From NCBI GenBank assembly GCA_029990175.1, contig JARKIP010000005.1:30017501-30081500 (forward strand): 64,000 nt of DNA. The letters run 5' to 3'. The notes beneath the pieces were generated by a model. The model was not told the origin of the DNA and searched no databases. It saw nothing but the letters and a program-made list of their open reading frames with translations. Source of the stretch: Petunia secreta. Lineage: Eukaryota > Streptophyta > Magnoliopsida > Solanales > Solanaceae. A program made the translations under genes and the position numbers. Shown in pieces: positions 1 to 11,203 of the stretch (positions within the stretch are counted from its first letter, which is position 1; every line of letters starts with the position of its first letter).

Positions 1-144
1 ATTCATGCCCAATGCACCTCGGAAAACAAACAAATGAAATTGGATTAGTACGATAATAAAGTGTAATAACTAATAAAATAATAATAATAATAATAATAAT
101 AATAAAGTAATAAAGTAATAATAATGATAAATAATATGATAATG

Positions 145-201
<57 letters not shown>

Positions 202-1787
202 GGGTTTGGTTTTGTAAAATTTAGGCTCAGGTTTGTATGGCGTGTCATGTAGAGGCTCGGGGTGTTGATACGGCTGCAAACACGGAGCCCAGGCCGGTTT
301 CCATGCCAAGTACCAAACCTACCACTCTATTCGACTTGCTTTGCATTAAATTCATACATTCATCACCGCCTATTTGTTTTAGGGACACGGGGACGGGACT
401 GTTCAAGTGTAGTACCCGTTCGAAATCACTCCTTAGCCTCAAATAAATTATTTTTCATAGGATTAAAGTATAGTATCATGTTCAAGTCAGTCTTATAATC
501 CTGTAATAGATGCAAATTTATCCAAGTAGGTCCCTGCACTCAGAAATCCAGTAGACAAATAAACCAGTGCAACAACATAGAGTCAATGGCGCTATAAATC
601 TCCATAGCCAAAACATCAGAAACATTTAACCATAATAGTCATACAACCATGTCCCTCGGTCTAAAAAAACTTAGCAACCATCAAAAGAGAATCAAAAAAC
701 CCTGTCAAAACAAAATCTCAACTAGGAGCCAGTCAATTCCCAAAATTTGTTAACAGACCTGCGAGTCAAAGAGTTGAACAAAATTCAAAAGCAAACAGTA
801 AACCAAGTTCCAAAATAAAGAAAGTTGGAGGGTATGAGCAAAGGCATCCAAGCAAGTTCTCCGGTGAGGCAAACGGTGGCAACATTGAGCGTGATACCAC
901 CCATGATGAATCAGATTTGCAGGACAAATGAACACACAAAAAAATCCAACAGTAGGAGGGAATCACAAAACTGCTTCAAATTCACCAATGGACCAGCGTA
1001 AAGAGGGGAGCGATTGCCTAAACCATTTTCGGTGGCATCACTACTACCCCATCATCCCATTTTAGTTTCAATAACAGATCAGAAAAAACGATGGGAAAAG
1101 AGATAAAATTCCCGGCTAAGAACAAGTGACAACACCAGTTCCACATTATTTTTGGTGAGAAAAGTAATAGCAGTGAGCCGAAACTCAGTGAAACGGAGGA
1201 GAAGGAGGAGCAACGCCAGCTTGGCTTCTCCGATGAGAAGACACCAGCGGCGTCGATGCTACTCCGGTGGTGGCGATGCTTTGGACCAGTGACCCGCTTC
1301 CCCAAATCCCCAATTTCTCGATGTGCTTTTTTGTTTCTTTCCCCGATGTGTATGCGTGGTGTATACTCTTTTTCTGTATGGTGTAAGTGTAATTGTGGTG
1401 TGTTGGGAGAGATAAGGAAGAGAATTGTGGTGGGGATTTTGGGGGAGAAGATGATGATGAATCAATGGTGAATAATGTGTAGTGAGTCTAGGGTTTTGGG
1501 ATAAGTGAGTATATATATGTATAGGGCTTTGCAAAAATAGGCTGGATTTTAAGGTTAAGAACGAAATTAGTCCTTTTAGGATAAATTGAATAGGTAGAAT
1601 GGATTGCGCGAGTAGGACAAAATAGAGGTTGCATCTTTCATATTTGACCTCTTTTCTTCAAAATTAATGGGTTTTCTCTTATTATTATTATTATTTTATT
1701 TTAATTTTCACTTCTAACTTTAATTATAAAATATTGTAATAATTTATTAATTTTAGAAAAATTTCGGGACAAAATTGGGTGTCCACA
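1..1787 (-). repeat. E1 3' LTR, partial (cut by window edge)
   Basis: This matches 7230-9098 closely over its length and ends with TGTCCACA at 1780-1787, the counterpart of TGTCAACA at 9091-9098. About 690 bp of the LTR should lie to the left of the window. The main length difference is a (ATT)n tract that is short here (1679-1696) and long in the other copy (about 8918-9003). Scattered substitutions between the two copies suggest an insertion that is not brand new. Confidence 0.85.
76..200. repeat. (AAT)n microsatellite in E1 3' LTR
   Basis: Almost pure AAT/ATA repeats with small interruptions. The same tract occurs in the other LTR at 7310-7436. Six-frame reading gives meaningless poly-Ile and poly-Tyr stretches. 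Confidence 0.95.
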
Positions 1788-1800
1788 GCTGCCCCTCTTT
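1788..1800 (-). other. E1 polypurine tract
   Basis: On the minus strand AAAGAGGGGCAGC directly precedes the 3' LTR start TGTGGACACCC. The position and purine content fit the plus-strand primer for reverse transcription. Confidence 0.75.
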
Positions 1801-1941
1801 ACCCGAAAAGGATGAAAGAGTTTTCAGGATAAAAAAAAGTTGACGTAAAAGCCAATTTTGTCACGGTAAAGCCGAGACTCTGATTCTTGGTATCAAAATG
1901 CGAGGCTTATGGACATGGCCGAACTCCGATTTTTGAGTTGC

Positions 1942-1981
1942 CTACATATCTCGGGCTGAAAGAGAATCAGACCATATGTAG
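1942..1981 (-). repeat. Stem-loop around the GGTCTGATTC motif, copy 1
   Basis: CTACATAT at 1942-1949 pairs perfectly with ATATGTAG at 1974-1981. The loop carries GGTCTGATTC on the minus strand. A second copy at 4385-4420 keeps the loop motif but has a different stem (CTACG/CGTAG). Confidence 0.6.
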
Positions 1982-2573
1982 TTCGACGCGATTGGAAAAT
2001 CAAAGACGAGATAGTAACGACTACTTAAGCGCGGTAAAAGAGGCATGTAATCACCCTAGTTATGAAAATGTGGTTGACGACACACCCATAAAGTGGGGTT
2101 TACACGGACATAGCTTCCACTGCATCTCGATAACCGAGCCATCTTGTCTTGAATCTCAAACCTCAGACTCAGGGTTAACAAGAGACTTACCTCTAGGGTG
2201 GATGACTTATGCGGGTGCGATTCTTCAGGTCTTCGTTGACGAGTCTAGCTCATATCAACGATTGCCCCGGTTCGTCGCTAAGAAAAGCTCCATGTTATGC
2301 TCCAAATGCTGCTGCGGTGCTGCTAAAAATCCTGTAATAATCTCAACAAACAGTAAGCATGCAACTGCTAATAAACTGTAATAATTGGAATAAGAAATAG
2401 ATAAAGTGATAAAATTGTAAATGCGGGTTGCGGTATCATCAATAAGTTCTTCCTTCGATCAACTGACAAGGCGCTCCGCCTGGATAACCTCTAGGCTGAT
2501 CCTTATTCTGAAACAGTAAAGCAAGGCAATAAGTAAAGTGGGAATAAATTGTAGAATGCAAGGCTTTCATAGG

Positions 2574-2805
2574 ATAAGTCAACTAACGAGGCATAATGTC
2601 TCAAGTCGACTTGTCTATCTTTATCATCTACATCAAATATAATATGCCAATATTGCAAGACAACTGACATCGCGAAGCACTCCGAAAGTGGTGCTCCAGC
2701 TGACTTGTCTTAGACTATCAATCTATTTAAATATAACATGCCAATATTGCAAGACAACCGAAATCGCGAAACACTCCGAAAGCGGTGCTTCAGCCGACTT
2801 GTCTT
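2574..2805 (-). repeat. Three successive stem-loop repeats in E1
   Basis: The first lies at about 2575-2612. Its arms AAGTCAACT and AGTCGACTT pair over nine positions, with one G-U pair that is only possible on minus-strand RNA. The second is 2657-2711 (AAGACAA/TTGTCTT, inner AGCAC/GTGCT). The third is 2751-2805 (AAGACAA/TTGTCTT). The last two are about 94 bp apart and are diverged direct copies. Confidence 0.6.
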
Positions 2806-2865
2806 AAACTATCATCTATGCAAGTTTCAGAATAATGTTTATTTTGAAATACGGGTCATAAAGAT

Positions 2866-3790
2866 ATAAATGCCGCCTGTTCGGCAACAAACCATGATAA
2901 GCATAATGCTTTTAATCATGAAGTTGCAACGCAATCTTGAATTGTGCTCCAATCACTTGATAACACAAATGAGACATCTGGTTACGAAGCCTCCAGCGTC
3001 CCAATGCAACTTGAAATAAACCTGCATATCCTATTTACAGGTGGATGACCCCGAATTGTTCATTTATAAGGCGAACGGGCCCAAAACGTTCATTTATAAG
3101 GCGAACGAGCCCAAAACGTTCAATTATAAGGCGAACAAGCCCAAAACGTTCAATTATAAGGTGAACAAGCCTAAATTTGATGCAGCCTGCGAAATAAAGT
3201 TGCAAATTGGATTAATTAAGGCAAGATAATACAAAACAAATAAGCAAAACCGGGTCTTGTTGCTTGTATTGATAGTGATGTAGAGTGTTGAATGCTCTCT
3301 TCAGTTCATATTGAATCTGATGTTCAATTCCTGCAAATTTAAAGTAAATGCGTTGAAAAACGAGTAAATAATAAAGCAAAGGCTATAATGAAAAAGAAAG
3401 AAATAGATTTGCGCTGCATATGCTACAAGGCGAATAATCTCCGAGAAACTGATGGTTGACCTGGAAAAGTAAAGCAAGGCATTAATTTAAAGCAAATAAA
3501 AAGGCAGGATTTAAAGCAAGTGCAAAGCAAAGCAGTGCAGAAATATAATCAGTGCAATAGCCATTTGATAAATCAATTGGCGAGATAATCGGGAAATGAT
3601 GGCCTTGAGTGGATTGTCAATAAAAAAAAAATAAGGCAATGCTTATTTTGGCATGATTTGAAAACACAACGCATGCCTCGGCTTCATTGCTTAGTTGGGA
3701 ATGAAAATCATAGAAGTAGAAATGCCGCCTGTTCGGCAATAACTCATGGCAAAGTATAACGCTTTAAGTCATGAAAAAGGCAATGCGACG
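2866..3790 (-). repeat. Dispersed direct repeat, 'GCCGCCTGTTCGGCAA' block, two copies
   Basis: A block starting AATGCCGCCTGTTCGGCAA at about 2869 and again at about 3719 is followed in both places by CATG ... CATG arms and CAACGCAATC or CGACGCAATC. The first copy forms CATGAT/ATCATG with inner AGCAT/ATGCT. The second keeps only the outer CATG arms. Confidence 0.5.
3058..3177. repeat. 30-bp tandem repeat, four copies
   Basis: The unit is about 30 bp and includes TTATAAGGCGAAC followed by CCCAAAACGTTCA. Copies are highly similar and contiguous. Any short open frame across it is just the repeat. Confidence 0.85.
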
Positions 3791-4384
3791 CAATCTGCAA
3801 GGCAACTTTGGATGCGCGTCCAATAAGTTGTTCATCCATAATGCGAAAGATCCTTTCATTGCAAGCTTTCATGTTCCTGCTCTCAAAGAAAACTTGTTAG
3901 ATTTAGGGAGGGAGGAGGAAGTGTTTGCTTTGTGCAGACTTCATCCTGATCTTGCTGCTTCTGCTGCTTCCTCGTCTTCATTGGACTTGGATTTGCGAAT
4001 TACTTTCAGAAATTGGCTCATGAACTCAAATAGCATAGATTTTGAAAAATAGAGGCAAAATAAAATATTTTAATGCAATATAGTGAGTGAAATAAGCATG
4101 CAAATGAAGTCAAAGATTCATTTTAAAAATTTTGCCTTGACTTAAACTTGTAACATATTTTAAAACAAACTGAACATCCTTTGTCTTAGACTTTGTACTG
4201 TTTGCTTAACCAATTTCAAAATTCTTGCCAATTCTGCCTCTTATAACCAATGCTGCTTCTTGCAAAATTTTCCCCAGTTATTGTCTTTCGCATCTCCAAC
4301 TCGTTTTGCAAAAATTGCCCCAGTTGTCCTTCTTGGGGAAAAAATAAAAATTTAAATGCTAAAGGTCCAGCCCGATGGGGGAGC

Positions 4385-4420
4385 CTACGTATCCCTCCTT
4401 AGGAATCAGACCGTGCGTAG
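4385..4420 (-). repeat. Stem-loop around the GGTCTGATTC motif, copy 2
   Basis: CTACG (4385-4389) pairs with CGTAG (4416-4420). On the minus strand the loop reads GGTCTGATTCCT and the right arm lies in GGATACGTAGGC. The same block occurs in E6 at about 61610-61645, just after integrase. Confidence 0.6.
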
Positions 4421-5522
4421 TTCTGCATCACTGCTTCAACTCCATATACCAACAAATAAAAGCTGCCCCAGTTGAAGTTCTAACAGTAGTGTGATATCCA
4501 AAGAGCGCAGACAAACTTTTCAGTGCGTCGTTTTCAAACTGTTCAGTTGCTTTGCCATACGTCACTCACAAGAAAAGCTTTGGCAGGTTTATCAATTTTA
4601 ATTTTAAAACATAAACAAATATAAATGCAAGCGTAACTAATATAATAAGGATGTGATGCATTTTATTTCAACTTTCATAAATTCAAAATGAGTTGATTCA
4701 GATTAACATAAGCTTTTAAGGTACAACGCAATTCAGGGCCTCAATCTGAATTAAAATCGAAAATAATGCTACTAAGTTCAATCGCCAAGTTCTTTCAAAC
4801 AATGCCATTAGCTTTTGGTACTACATCGTTCACGAGCTAGAGCGTCTACGATCAATCAGATCTTGAATCTTGTGTGATTTGCATGGTCAACCACATTACA
4901 AATCAAACTTCTGTTAGAGAAATAAACAAAACAAAGAAACCTCAAAAGGTAACTAAGATAGTTTGCATGTCATTCATAGGATTGCACGCAAGCAAGCAAC
5001 ACCTAGTATTTAACGCATTTAGAGCAAATAAAGCGAGACAAAAAATTAACATGTGAGAATCACAAGTAGTTGAGCGTAAATAAATATGAAAACGCGTCCT
5101 ACCCTGCAAGGTGCCTCTTTGGGCTAGAGGTAAGCCTAAACGCGCAAACAAGTGGTAACGAAAAATAGTTCATGCCAGTTCTGAGCAATTCAGACTTAGA
5201 GTAAGCAACAAATAATAACATTAATTGATAACGATCATCTCTTCGCCTTGACACTGCAATTCCGTTATCCCAACTATCTTCCAAAAGTTAGTATCAACTC
5301 GAAATTCTAACACAGCTCATGTTCTTCACAACATCTGCACAAAATTCTAAAACCCAAATGCCTAAAGCGTGAAAAAATCCTTCATACATTTTACAAATAT
5401 CCACACTCCTCCAATCACAACTCCCAATTATTTTATAACATCCAGGGGTGAAATTTTCAACAGCCTTTCATAATACCAGACTGCAAATCATGAAAGGCGC
5501 CAATTGGCCTTTCAAAATAAAA

Positions 5523-5645
5523 CCTCACTGGTCCTCGGCTTTGGACAAGCCTCTCAGCTTCCTAGGTTTTGCAAGGCTTACAGACCTTGTTCATAGGGCT
5601 CCTCACTGGTCCTCGGCTTTGATCAAGCCTCTCAACTTCCTAGGT
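5523..5645. repeat. 78-bp imperfect direct duplication
   Basis: CTCACTGGTCCTCGGCTTTG followed by AAGCCTCTCARCTTCCTAGGT occurs at about 5523 and about 5601. The copies differ by a few bases. No coding meaning is seen. Confidence 0.7.
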
Positions 5646-6518
5646 AGCCAAGACCGCACTGGTCTTCAAGGAGGGACCCCAATGGTCATTCAAGGACACA
5701 TGGGCTTCGCTCTCCTAGTATGCGACAAGCATACTTCAATTTTTATAAAGTTGCAGCTGGATAATGAAAATAGGCCAGCACACACGCAAAACCATTCATG
5801 AGAGAGACCCCCACTGATCCTTTTAAAGACACCAGGGGCTTCGCCTCTTAGATCTCACTACACCAGGCCATCTCCAAAACACAAACTAACCAAATCTGCC
5901 TAACTTTCCCCGGACTGCAATTCTGTCTATGATCTCAATTCTGCTAAATTCTTCCATTTTCTGACCTAAAAGACAATATAGGAGACAAAATTCCAAATCT
6001 GATTTTGCTCAAAACATGGTTAGGACTGAGGATTCATTATCACACAGCACATAATATGCATTGTCGTTGGGTTTCAAGAACCCGTTGACGTAAGGGCGGT
6101 TTCCTAACTATGGAGGCGGTACCAAGGACCGGGTCCAGACTAAGGTGTAAATGCATGCATGCTCTTAAAACTCCATCTAAGAGTGGGTTAACGGTTGAGG
6201 CTAACAGGTGAGTGGCAAGTGGTCTCGCAGCCGAATTACTCCTACGATGGCCGCCGGTGTACCAACTCGTCACAGGGTTCTTTAGTGGAAGAAGGTGCGG
6301 GTGCGCATGGGCGCACCTCACGGATATTTGAATGAGAATGCAAGAGGTTCCCAGGAGTGGGGGAAATATGAACGGAATGCCAGTTTATATATATGCACAA
6401 CCAAGGGTGTAGTGACATGCTTTCCGTAGCACACAAACAAACAAATATAATAAAGTAAAATAAATTAATTATGCTAGTTGCAAATAATTAGAAACTTTTA
6501 TGGTCAAACCTTTATTGC

Positions 6519-6535
6519 TCCAAGCGGAGTCGCCA
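6519..6535 (-). other. E1 primer-binding site, tRNA-Arg type
   Basis: On the minus strand TGGCGACTCCGCTTGGA begins three bases after the 5' LTR end (spacer GCA). The E6 site has the same spacer length and differs slightly (TGGCGACTCCGCTGGGGA). From memory of plant tRNA-Arg 3' ends and of Ogre elements, this is an Arg primer site; a tRNA alignment would settle it. Confidence 0.75.
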
Positions 6536-7309
6536 TGCTGTTGAACCCCAAAAAAATTAATTCCAAATGATTAAATTCCAGAATATCAACAGGATGGACT
6601 AACTCTTTTGGAGTTTTTGGATTCGCCACCTAATTTAAGAAAAACAGGGAACCAAATTAGTAAATGCGTGCAAAAAACTCCATTTTTATAAAAAGACGGT
6701 CTTTCTTTTAGAGATTCTGAGTAAGAAGTTTTATTAATTTCGGAAGAAGGTTTTTAAGGCACTTCCGAAATTCCGTTAAAAACGGTTAATCCGACAGGTT
6801 TCCAAAACATTTGCACAATATGCTTTTCTAAAAAATTTATCTAAAAATAATTAATTGAAATAAAAATTGTTTATGAAAAATATTTAATTTGCATGCATTT
6901 TGCTAAATCCCCCAGTTTGCAATATATTAAATAACGACTTCAAAGTAAAAGGCAATGAACATAAAGTAACACAATAGCTCAAGTAATCAAATAATGTTAA
7001 CATAAATTGAATATTCTACACATGAAATGTCTAAATACAAATGATACATTTATTGAAATAAGTAATCGGTTAAAATGATAGAACCCGGGAATGTGACGAA
7101 CTCGCATGAGCCTTGAATTTCTAGAATTTCCAAAGGGTATTGAAAATTTGAACGCGAGCTTGATCCCGATGCTACTCCAAATCAATGCAAACCATCTCGA
7201 TTGGTGAGTTTAGCCAAACTCGATCCTGAATATTCATGCCTAATGTACCTCGCAAAACAAACAAATGAAATTGGATTAGTACGATAATAAAGTGTAATAA
7301 CTAATAAAA

Positions 7310-7354
7310 TAATAATAATAAAATAATAATAATATTAGTAATAATAATGATAAA

Positions 7355-7436
<82 letters not shown>
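7310..7436. repeat. (AAT)n microsatellite in E1 5' LTR
   Basis: Homologous to the tract at 76-200 but longer in its pure part. Confidence 0.95.
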
Positions 7437-8740
7437 GGGTTTGGTTTTGTAAAATTTAGGCTTAGGTTTGTATGACGTGTCATGTAGAGGCTCGGGGTGT
7501 TGATACGGCTGCAAACACAGAGCCCGGGCTGGTTGCCATACTAAGTACCAAACCCACCACTCTATTCGACTTGCTTTGCATTAAATTCATACATTCATCA
7601 CCGCCTATTGTTTTAGGGACATGGGGACGAGACCGTTCAAGTGTAGTATCCGTTCGAAATCAGTCCTTAGCCTCAAATAAATTATTTTTCATAAGCTTAA
7701 AGTATAGTATCATGTTCAAGTCAGTCTTAAAATCCTGTAATAGATGAAAATTTATTCGAGTAGGTCCCTGCACTCAGAAATCCAGTAGACAAATAAACCA
7801 GTGCAACAACATAGAGTTAATGGCGCTACAAATCTCCATAGCCAACATCAGAAACATTTAACCATAATAGTCATACAACCATGTCCATCGGTCTAAAAAA
7901 ACTTAGCAACCATCAAAAGAGAATCAAAAAGCCCTGTCGAAACAAAATCTCAACTAGGAGCCAGTCAATTCCCAAAATTTGTTAACAGATCTGCGAGTCA
8001 ATGAGTTGAACAAAATTCAAAAGCAAACAGTAAACCAAGTTCCAAAATAAAGAGAGTTGGAGGGTATGAGCAAAGGCAGCAAAGCAAGTTCTCCGGCGAG
8101 GCAAACGGTGGCAACATTGAGCGTGATACCACCCATGATGAATCAGATTTGCAGGACAAATGAACACACAAAAAAATCCAACAATATCAGGGAATCACAA
8201 AACTGCTTCAGATTCACCAACGGACCAGCGCAAAGAGGGGAGCGACTGCCTAAACCATTTTCGGTGGCATCGCTACTACCACATCGTCCCCTTTTAGTTT
8301 CAATAACAGATTAGAGAAAACGATGCGAAAAGAGATAAAATTCCCGGCTAAGAACAAGTGACAACACCAGTTCCACATTATTTTTGGTGAGAAAAGTAAT
8401 AGCAGTGAGCCAAAACTCAGTGAAACGGAGGAGAAGGAGGAGCGACGCCAGCTTGGCTTCTTCGATGAGAAGACACCAGCGGCGTCGCTGCTACTCCGGT
8501 GGTGGCGATGCTTTGGACCAGTGACCCGCTTTCCCAAATCCCCAATTTCCCGATCTGCTTTTTGTTTCTTTCCCTGATGTGTATGCGTGGTGTATACTCT
8601 GTTTCTGTATGGTGTAAGTGTAATGGTGGTGTGTTAGGAGAGATAAGGAAGAGAATTTTGGTGGGGATTTTGGGGGAGAAGATGATGATGAATCAATAGT
8701 GAATAATGTGTAGTGAGTCTAGGGTTTAGGGATAAGTGAG

Positions 8741-8750
8741 TATATATATG
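8741..8750 (-). promoter_or_regulatory. Candidate TATA box of E1 LTR
   Basis: TATATATATG (plus strand) is conserved in both LTR copies (also about 1509-1518). It lies about 350 bp from the minus-strand start of the LTR, a plausible U3/R position. No transcript evidence. Confidence 0.35.
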
Positions 8751-8914
8751 TATAGGGCTTTGCAAAGATAGGCTGGATTTTAAGGTTAAGAACGAAATTA
8801 CCCCTTTTAGGATAAATTGAATAGGTAGAATGGATTGCGCGAGTAGGACAAAATAGAGGTTGCGTCTTTATATTTGGCCTCTTTTCTTCAAAATTAATGG
8901 GTTTTCTCTTATCA

Positions 8915-8917
<3 letters not shown>

Positions 8918-9003
<86 letters not shown>
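8918..9003. repeat. (ATT)n microsatellite specific to the E1 5' LTR copy
   Basis: Nearly 86 bp of ATT repeats, compared with about five units in the other LTR. The expansion happened after insertion. Confidence 0.95.
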
Positions 9004-9098
9004 TTTTTATTTTAATTTTCACTTCTAACCTTAATTATAAAATATTGCAATAATTTATTCGCTTTAGGAAAATTTCGAGACAAAATTGGGTGTCAACA

Positions 9099-9590
9099 TC
9101 ACCTTCAGCCACTTTACCGCTTGTAGACTGATTCTCATCTGCTCCTATATTTTTAACACTTTCAGGACCTCCACCACTTGTGGATTGATTTTCTTCTGCT
9201 TCTGGATGTTTATCAAGTTCAGCACCTTCAGTTTCATCTCCTTACCACGTGGAGGTCGATTGTCACCTTCTGCTGAATGTTTATCAATCTCAGCAACATC
9301 AGTTTCATCTCCTCTACCACTTGGAGGTCGATTTCCACCTTCTGGTGAATGTTTATCAATCTCAGCAACATCAGTTTCATCTCTTCCACCACTTGAAGGT
9401 CGATTTTCACCTTCTGGTGAATGTTTATCAATCTCAGCAGCATCAGTTTCAGGAACTGTTCATTGTCATCTTGTCCAGTTTGCTTCTTCTTCGCCTATTG
9501 TGATTTTAATTTCATTCTTATGCTGTTTCTATCTTTTGGAGGCCTTGTATTGAGCAACTTTGGTCTCAGCATTACTTTATCTACACACAC
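9099..9590 (-). pseudogene. Decayed exon with 24-codon acidic tandem repeats
   Basis: On the minus strand one frame reads as a low-complexity acidic protein with repeats of 24 residues. Each repeat includes ETDVAEIDKHSPEG followed by an Asn-Arg-Pro-rich stretch. The DNA units are 72 bp, with repeated starts near 9279, 9351 and 9423, and more diverged units toward 9110. Upstream in the same frame is a Lys-rich stretch interrupted by three stops, and a one-base loss near 9240 shifts the frame. A pyrimidine-rich stretch ending in TAG at about 9568 could be a splice acceptor. E1 truncates the exon at 9098. I do not recognise the protein. It could be a host gene fragment or a captured piece in an older transposon. 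Confidence 0.35.
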
Positions 9591-10159
9591 AACCAGTCAA
9601 ATCAATGTCTAAATAAACTCATTTCATCTAAAAGAAGAAACCTAAATTCTTCGAAAACCACCATTGACGTTTCTTCATAAGCTCTAAAACTAACAAAAAA
9701 AAAAAAAAAAACCAGAAAAATAAACTATAATGATATTAGGATTTCTCACTTGAATAAATCGGGATTTCTCGAAATTGCTTCGACTGCTACTTCTATCTTC
9801 CAAAACGGGCGAAAGTTATGTAAGATTTTGAAAGTTGAGCGGTAATGGCAGTAAAATAAATGGAAGAAAAGATGAAATGATTTCTGAATTGGAAGAGAGG
9901 GAAGGAAAATTTTGTAAAAATTGTCCAAGACCCGTTTTTGGTTTTTGACCCACTTTATGACCCGTTTTTTATTTAGTTTATATAATTTCCTACAATATTC
10001 AGTTTTACCCACTAATTTTCCTATTTCTAATCTAGCCCCCGAACCCCACTTAACCTGATTAACTATTTTCCCTCAAAAAAATAAGTCAAAAAGAAAAGGA
10101 GGAGGCCATTTTGTTAAGTCAAGTTTTTTGGAGGTCTTTTAGTTAAATCTTCTCTAGTT
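9591..10159. other. Intergenic stretch, nothing recognised
   Basis: AT-rich sequence with a poly-A run at about 9694-9710. A TTATATAAAC-like box near 9980 on the minus strand could be a promoter for the decayed exon, but this is weak. A short minus-strand open frame at 9746-10012 has no family features. Confidence 0.4.
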
Positions 10160-10545
10160 TGCAGATGTTTTCAAGGAAAACATGTGCCCCACGGGTAGTG
10201 TAAGAGTGTTTGAGACTGATTATGTGCATACTTGTTCAGTCGATCAACTACCACAAATATGATAGACTTGTTGGATGTTGGTAGTCCATCTATAAAGTCA
10301 ATGCTGTTGTTTTTCCATACCGTGTCAGGGATAGGATAGGCAAGGGCTGAAGTAATCCTAGTTTCATATGTTTTGCTTTACACTTCTGACAAACCTCATA
10401 ACTTTGGATGTACTCATATACATCGAACTTCATTCTTCTCCAGTAGTAAATTTGAGTAAGTTCTTAGAGTGTGGTAGCCATGCCTGAGTGACCTCCAATT
10501 ACACTATCATGCAAGAGGTGAAGAATTTCTTTTCTCGGTTCCATT
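10160..10545 (-). pseudogene. GY1 integrase remnant
   Basis: A minus-strand frame contains a YEVCQKCKA zinc-site tail. It is followed by the start of an integrase core with DFIDGLPTS and VVVDRLNKYAH, the usual wording around the first catalytic Asp in Ty3/gypsy integrases. It ends soon after in a stop near 10160, so most of the catalytic core and the C-terminal part are absent. Confidence 0.65.
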
Positions 10546-11110
10546 ACTTCCAACTACAATTCTTCCTTCCTATGAAGCACTCTATCTTTGGTCGTATAAA
10601 TGGGATTAGATAATGGACCCTTAAATAACTGTTCAATCAGTTTCTGGAGGTTAGTGTCATGAGCATAGGAAACTTTAATCCTGTCTACAAAATTAGAAGA
10701 GACATAAGACAAGGTCAATAGCTCAAGTTTAGATATAGGAAGTCTGGAAAAGGCATACTTTGTCCTGACCCTTCTTGTACACGATAATATAGGCATACTC
10801 CATAAGTTTGGCTAGCCATCTTTGTTGACTTGGAGTAGAATTCTTTGCTCCATCAATTATTTTAAACATTCAAGGTCTGTTTTCACAAAAAAAATGCAAT
10901 AAGGCCTCCATTTTTGCATAGTTGCAACAATGGCCATCATTTCTCTTTCATATACTAAAAATAGTTAATGTTTGTCACTTAGAGCCTCATATAAGCCAAA
11001 GGATGTCCTTGCTGCATCAATACCATAGCAATACCAACTCCACTTACATATGTTTCAATCACAAACTCCAATGAAAAATCAAGGAGTGCTAAAACAGGTA
11101 ATAATGACAT
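10546..11110 (-). pseudogene. GY1 RNase H and RH-integrase linker remnant
   Basis: On the minus strand a YEREMMAIVATMQKWRPY-like block (about 10940) followed by a KTDLECLK-like block matches the RNase H of Ty3/gypsy pol. Downstream, 10554-10796 is open and reads like the linker toward the integrase zinc domain. In-frame stops separate the pieces. Confidence 0.6.
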
Positions 11111-11203
11111 AGGTGCTTTCAAGTGCTCAAAAGCAGTAGTAGCTAGATCAATCCACACAAATGTGTGCTTTTTTAATAAGACCGTCGAAGGTTTTTTTTT
11201 TAA

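Larger units (their letters stand above)
1788..6538 (-). other. E1 internal region, non-coding, rich in hairpins and short repeats
   Basis: No open frame here resembles gag, protease, RT, RNase H or integrase. The longest open stretch, 1887-2381 on the plus strand, is antisense to the element and has no family features. Motifs known from the E6 3' untranslated part recur here on the minus strand: the ACTGGGGCAG block (about 4465) and the GGTCTGATTC ... TACGTAGGC or TATGTAGGC block (1942-1981 and 4385-4420). Much of this interior is therefore best read as an expanded 3' untranslated region of a Tat/Ogre-type element. The rest (about 4480-6440) holds short duplications and no recognisable genes. 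Confidence 0.7.
1..9098 (-). mobile_element. E1: non-autonomous LTR retrotransposon, Ogre/Tat-related (left end outside window)
   Basis: Bases 1-1787 and about 7230-9098 are near-identical long direct repeats that bracket a non-coding interior. The right copy runs from TGTTGA at 6539 to TCAACA at 9098. Read on the minus strand it starts TGTTGACACCC. Next to its inner end is a primer-site-like stretch whose reverse complement is TGGCGACTCCGCTTGGA (6519-6535), and next to the left LTR is a purine tract. Together these fix a minus-strand orientation. The interior of about 4.75 kb has no gag or pol similarity on either strand, so the element must depend on enzymes from elsewhere. It shares primer type and 3' motifs with E6 (46671 onward). 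The insertion interrupts the decayed exon at 9099. Confidence 0.85.
6539..9098 (-). repeat. E1 5' LTR, 2560 bp
   Basis: Its ends are complementary (TGTTGA at 6539, TCAACA at 9098), flanked inside by the primer site and outside by unrelated sequence. It contains two microsatellites, (AAT)n at 7310-7436 and (ATT)n at 8918-9003. A TATATATA stretch at 8741-8750 is a candidate core promoter on the minus strand. A GTGGCGAATCC block on the minus strand at about 6627-6637, inside the LTR, resembles the primer site itself. The partner LTR is 1-1787. Confidence 0.85.

Noticed and set aside
45..309. Poly-Ile and poly-Tyr frames
   Set aside because: They are translations of an AAT microsatellite.
1887..2381. 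164-codon plus-strand open frame
   Set aside because: It is antisense to E1, spans the conserved 3' hairpin block, has no family wording and lies in repeat-derived sequence.
9086..9553. 155-codon plus-strand frame with repeats
   Set aside because: It starts inside the E1 LTR. The minus strand gives the sensible acidic repeat; the plus strand is its shadow.
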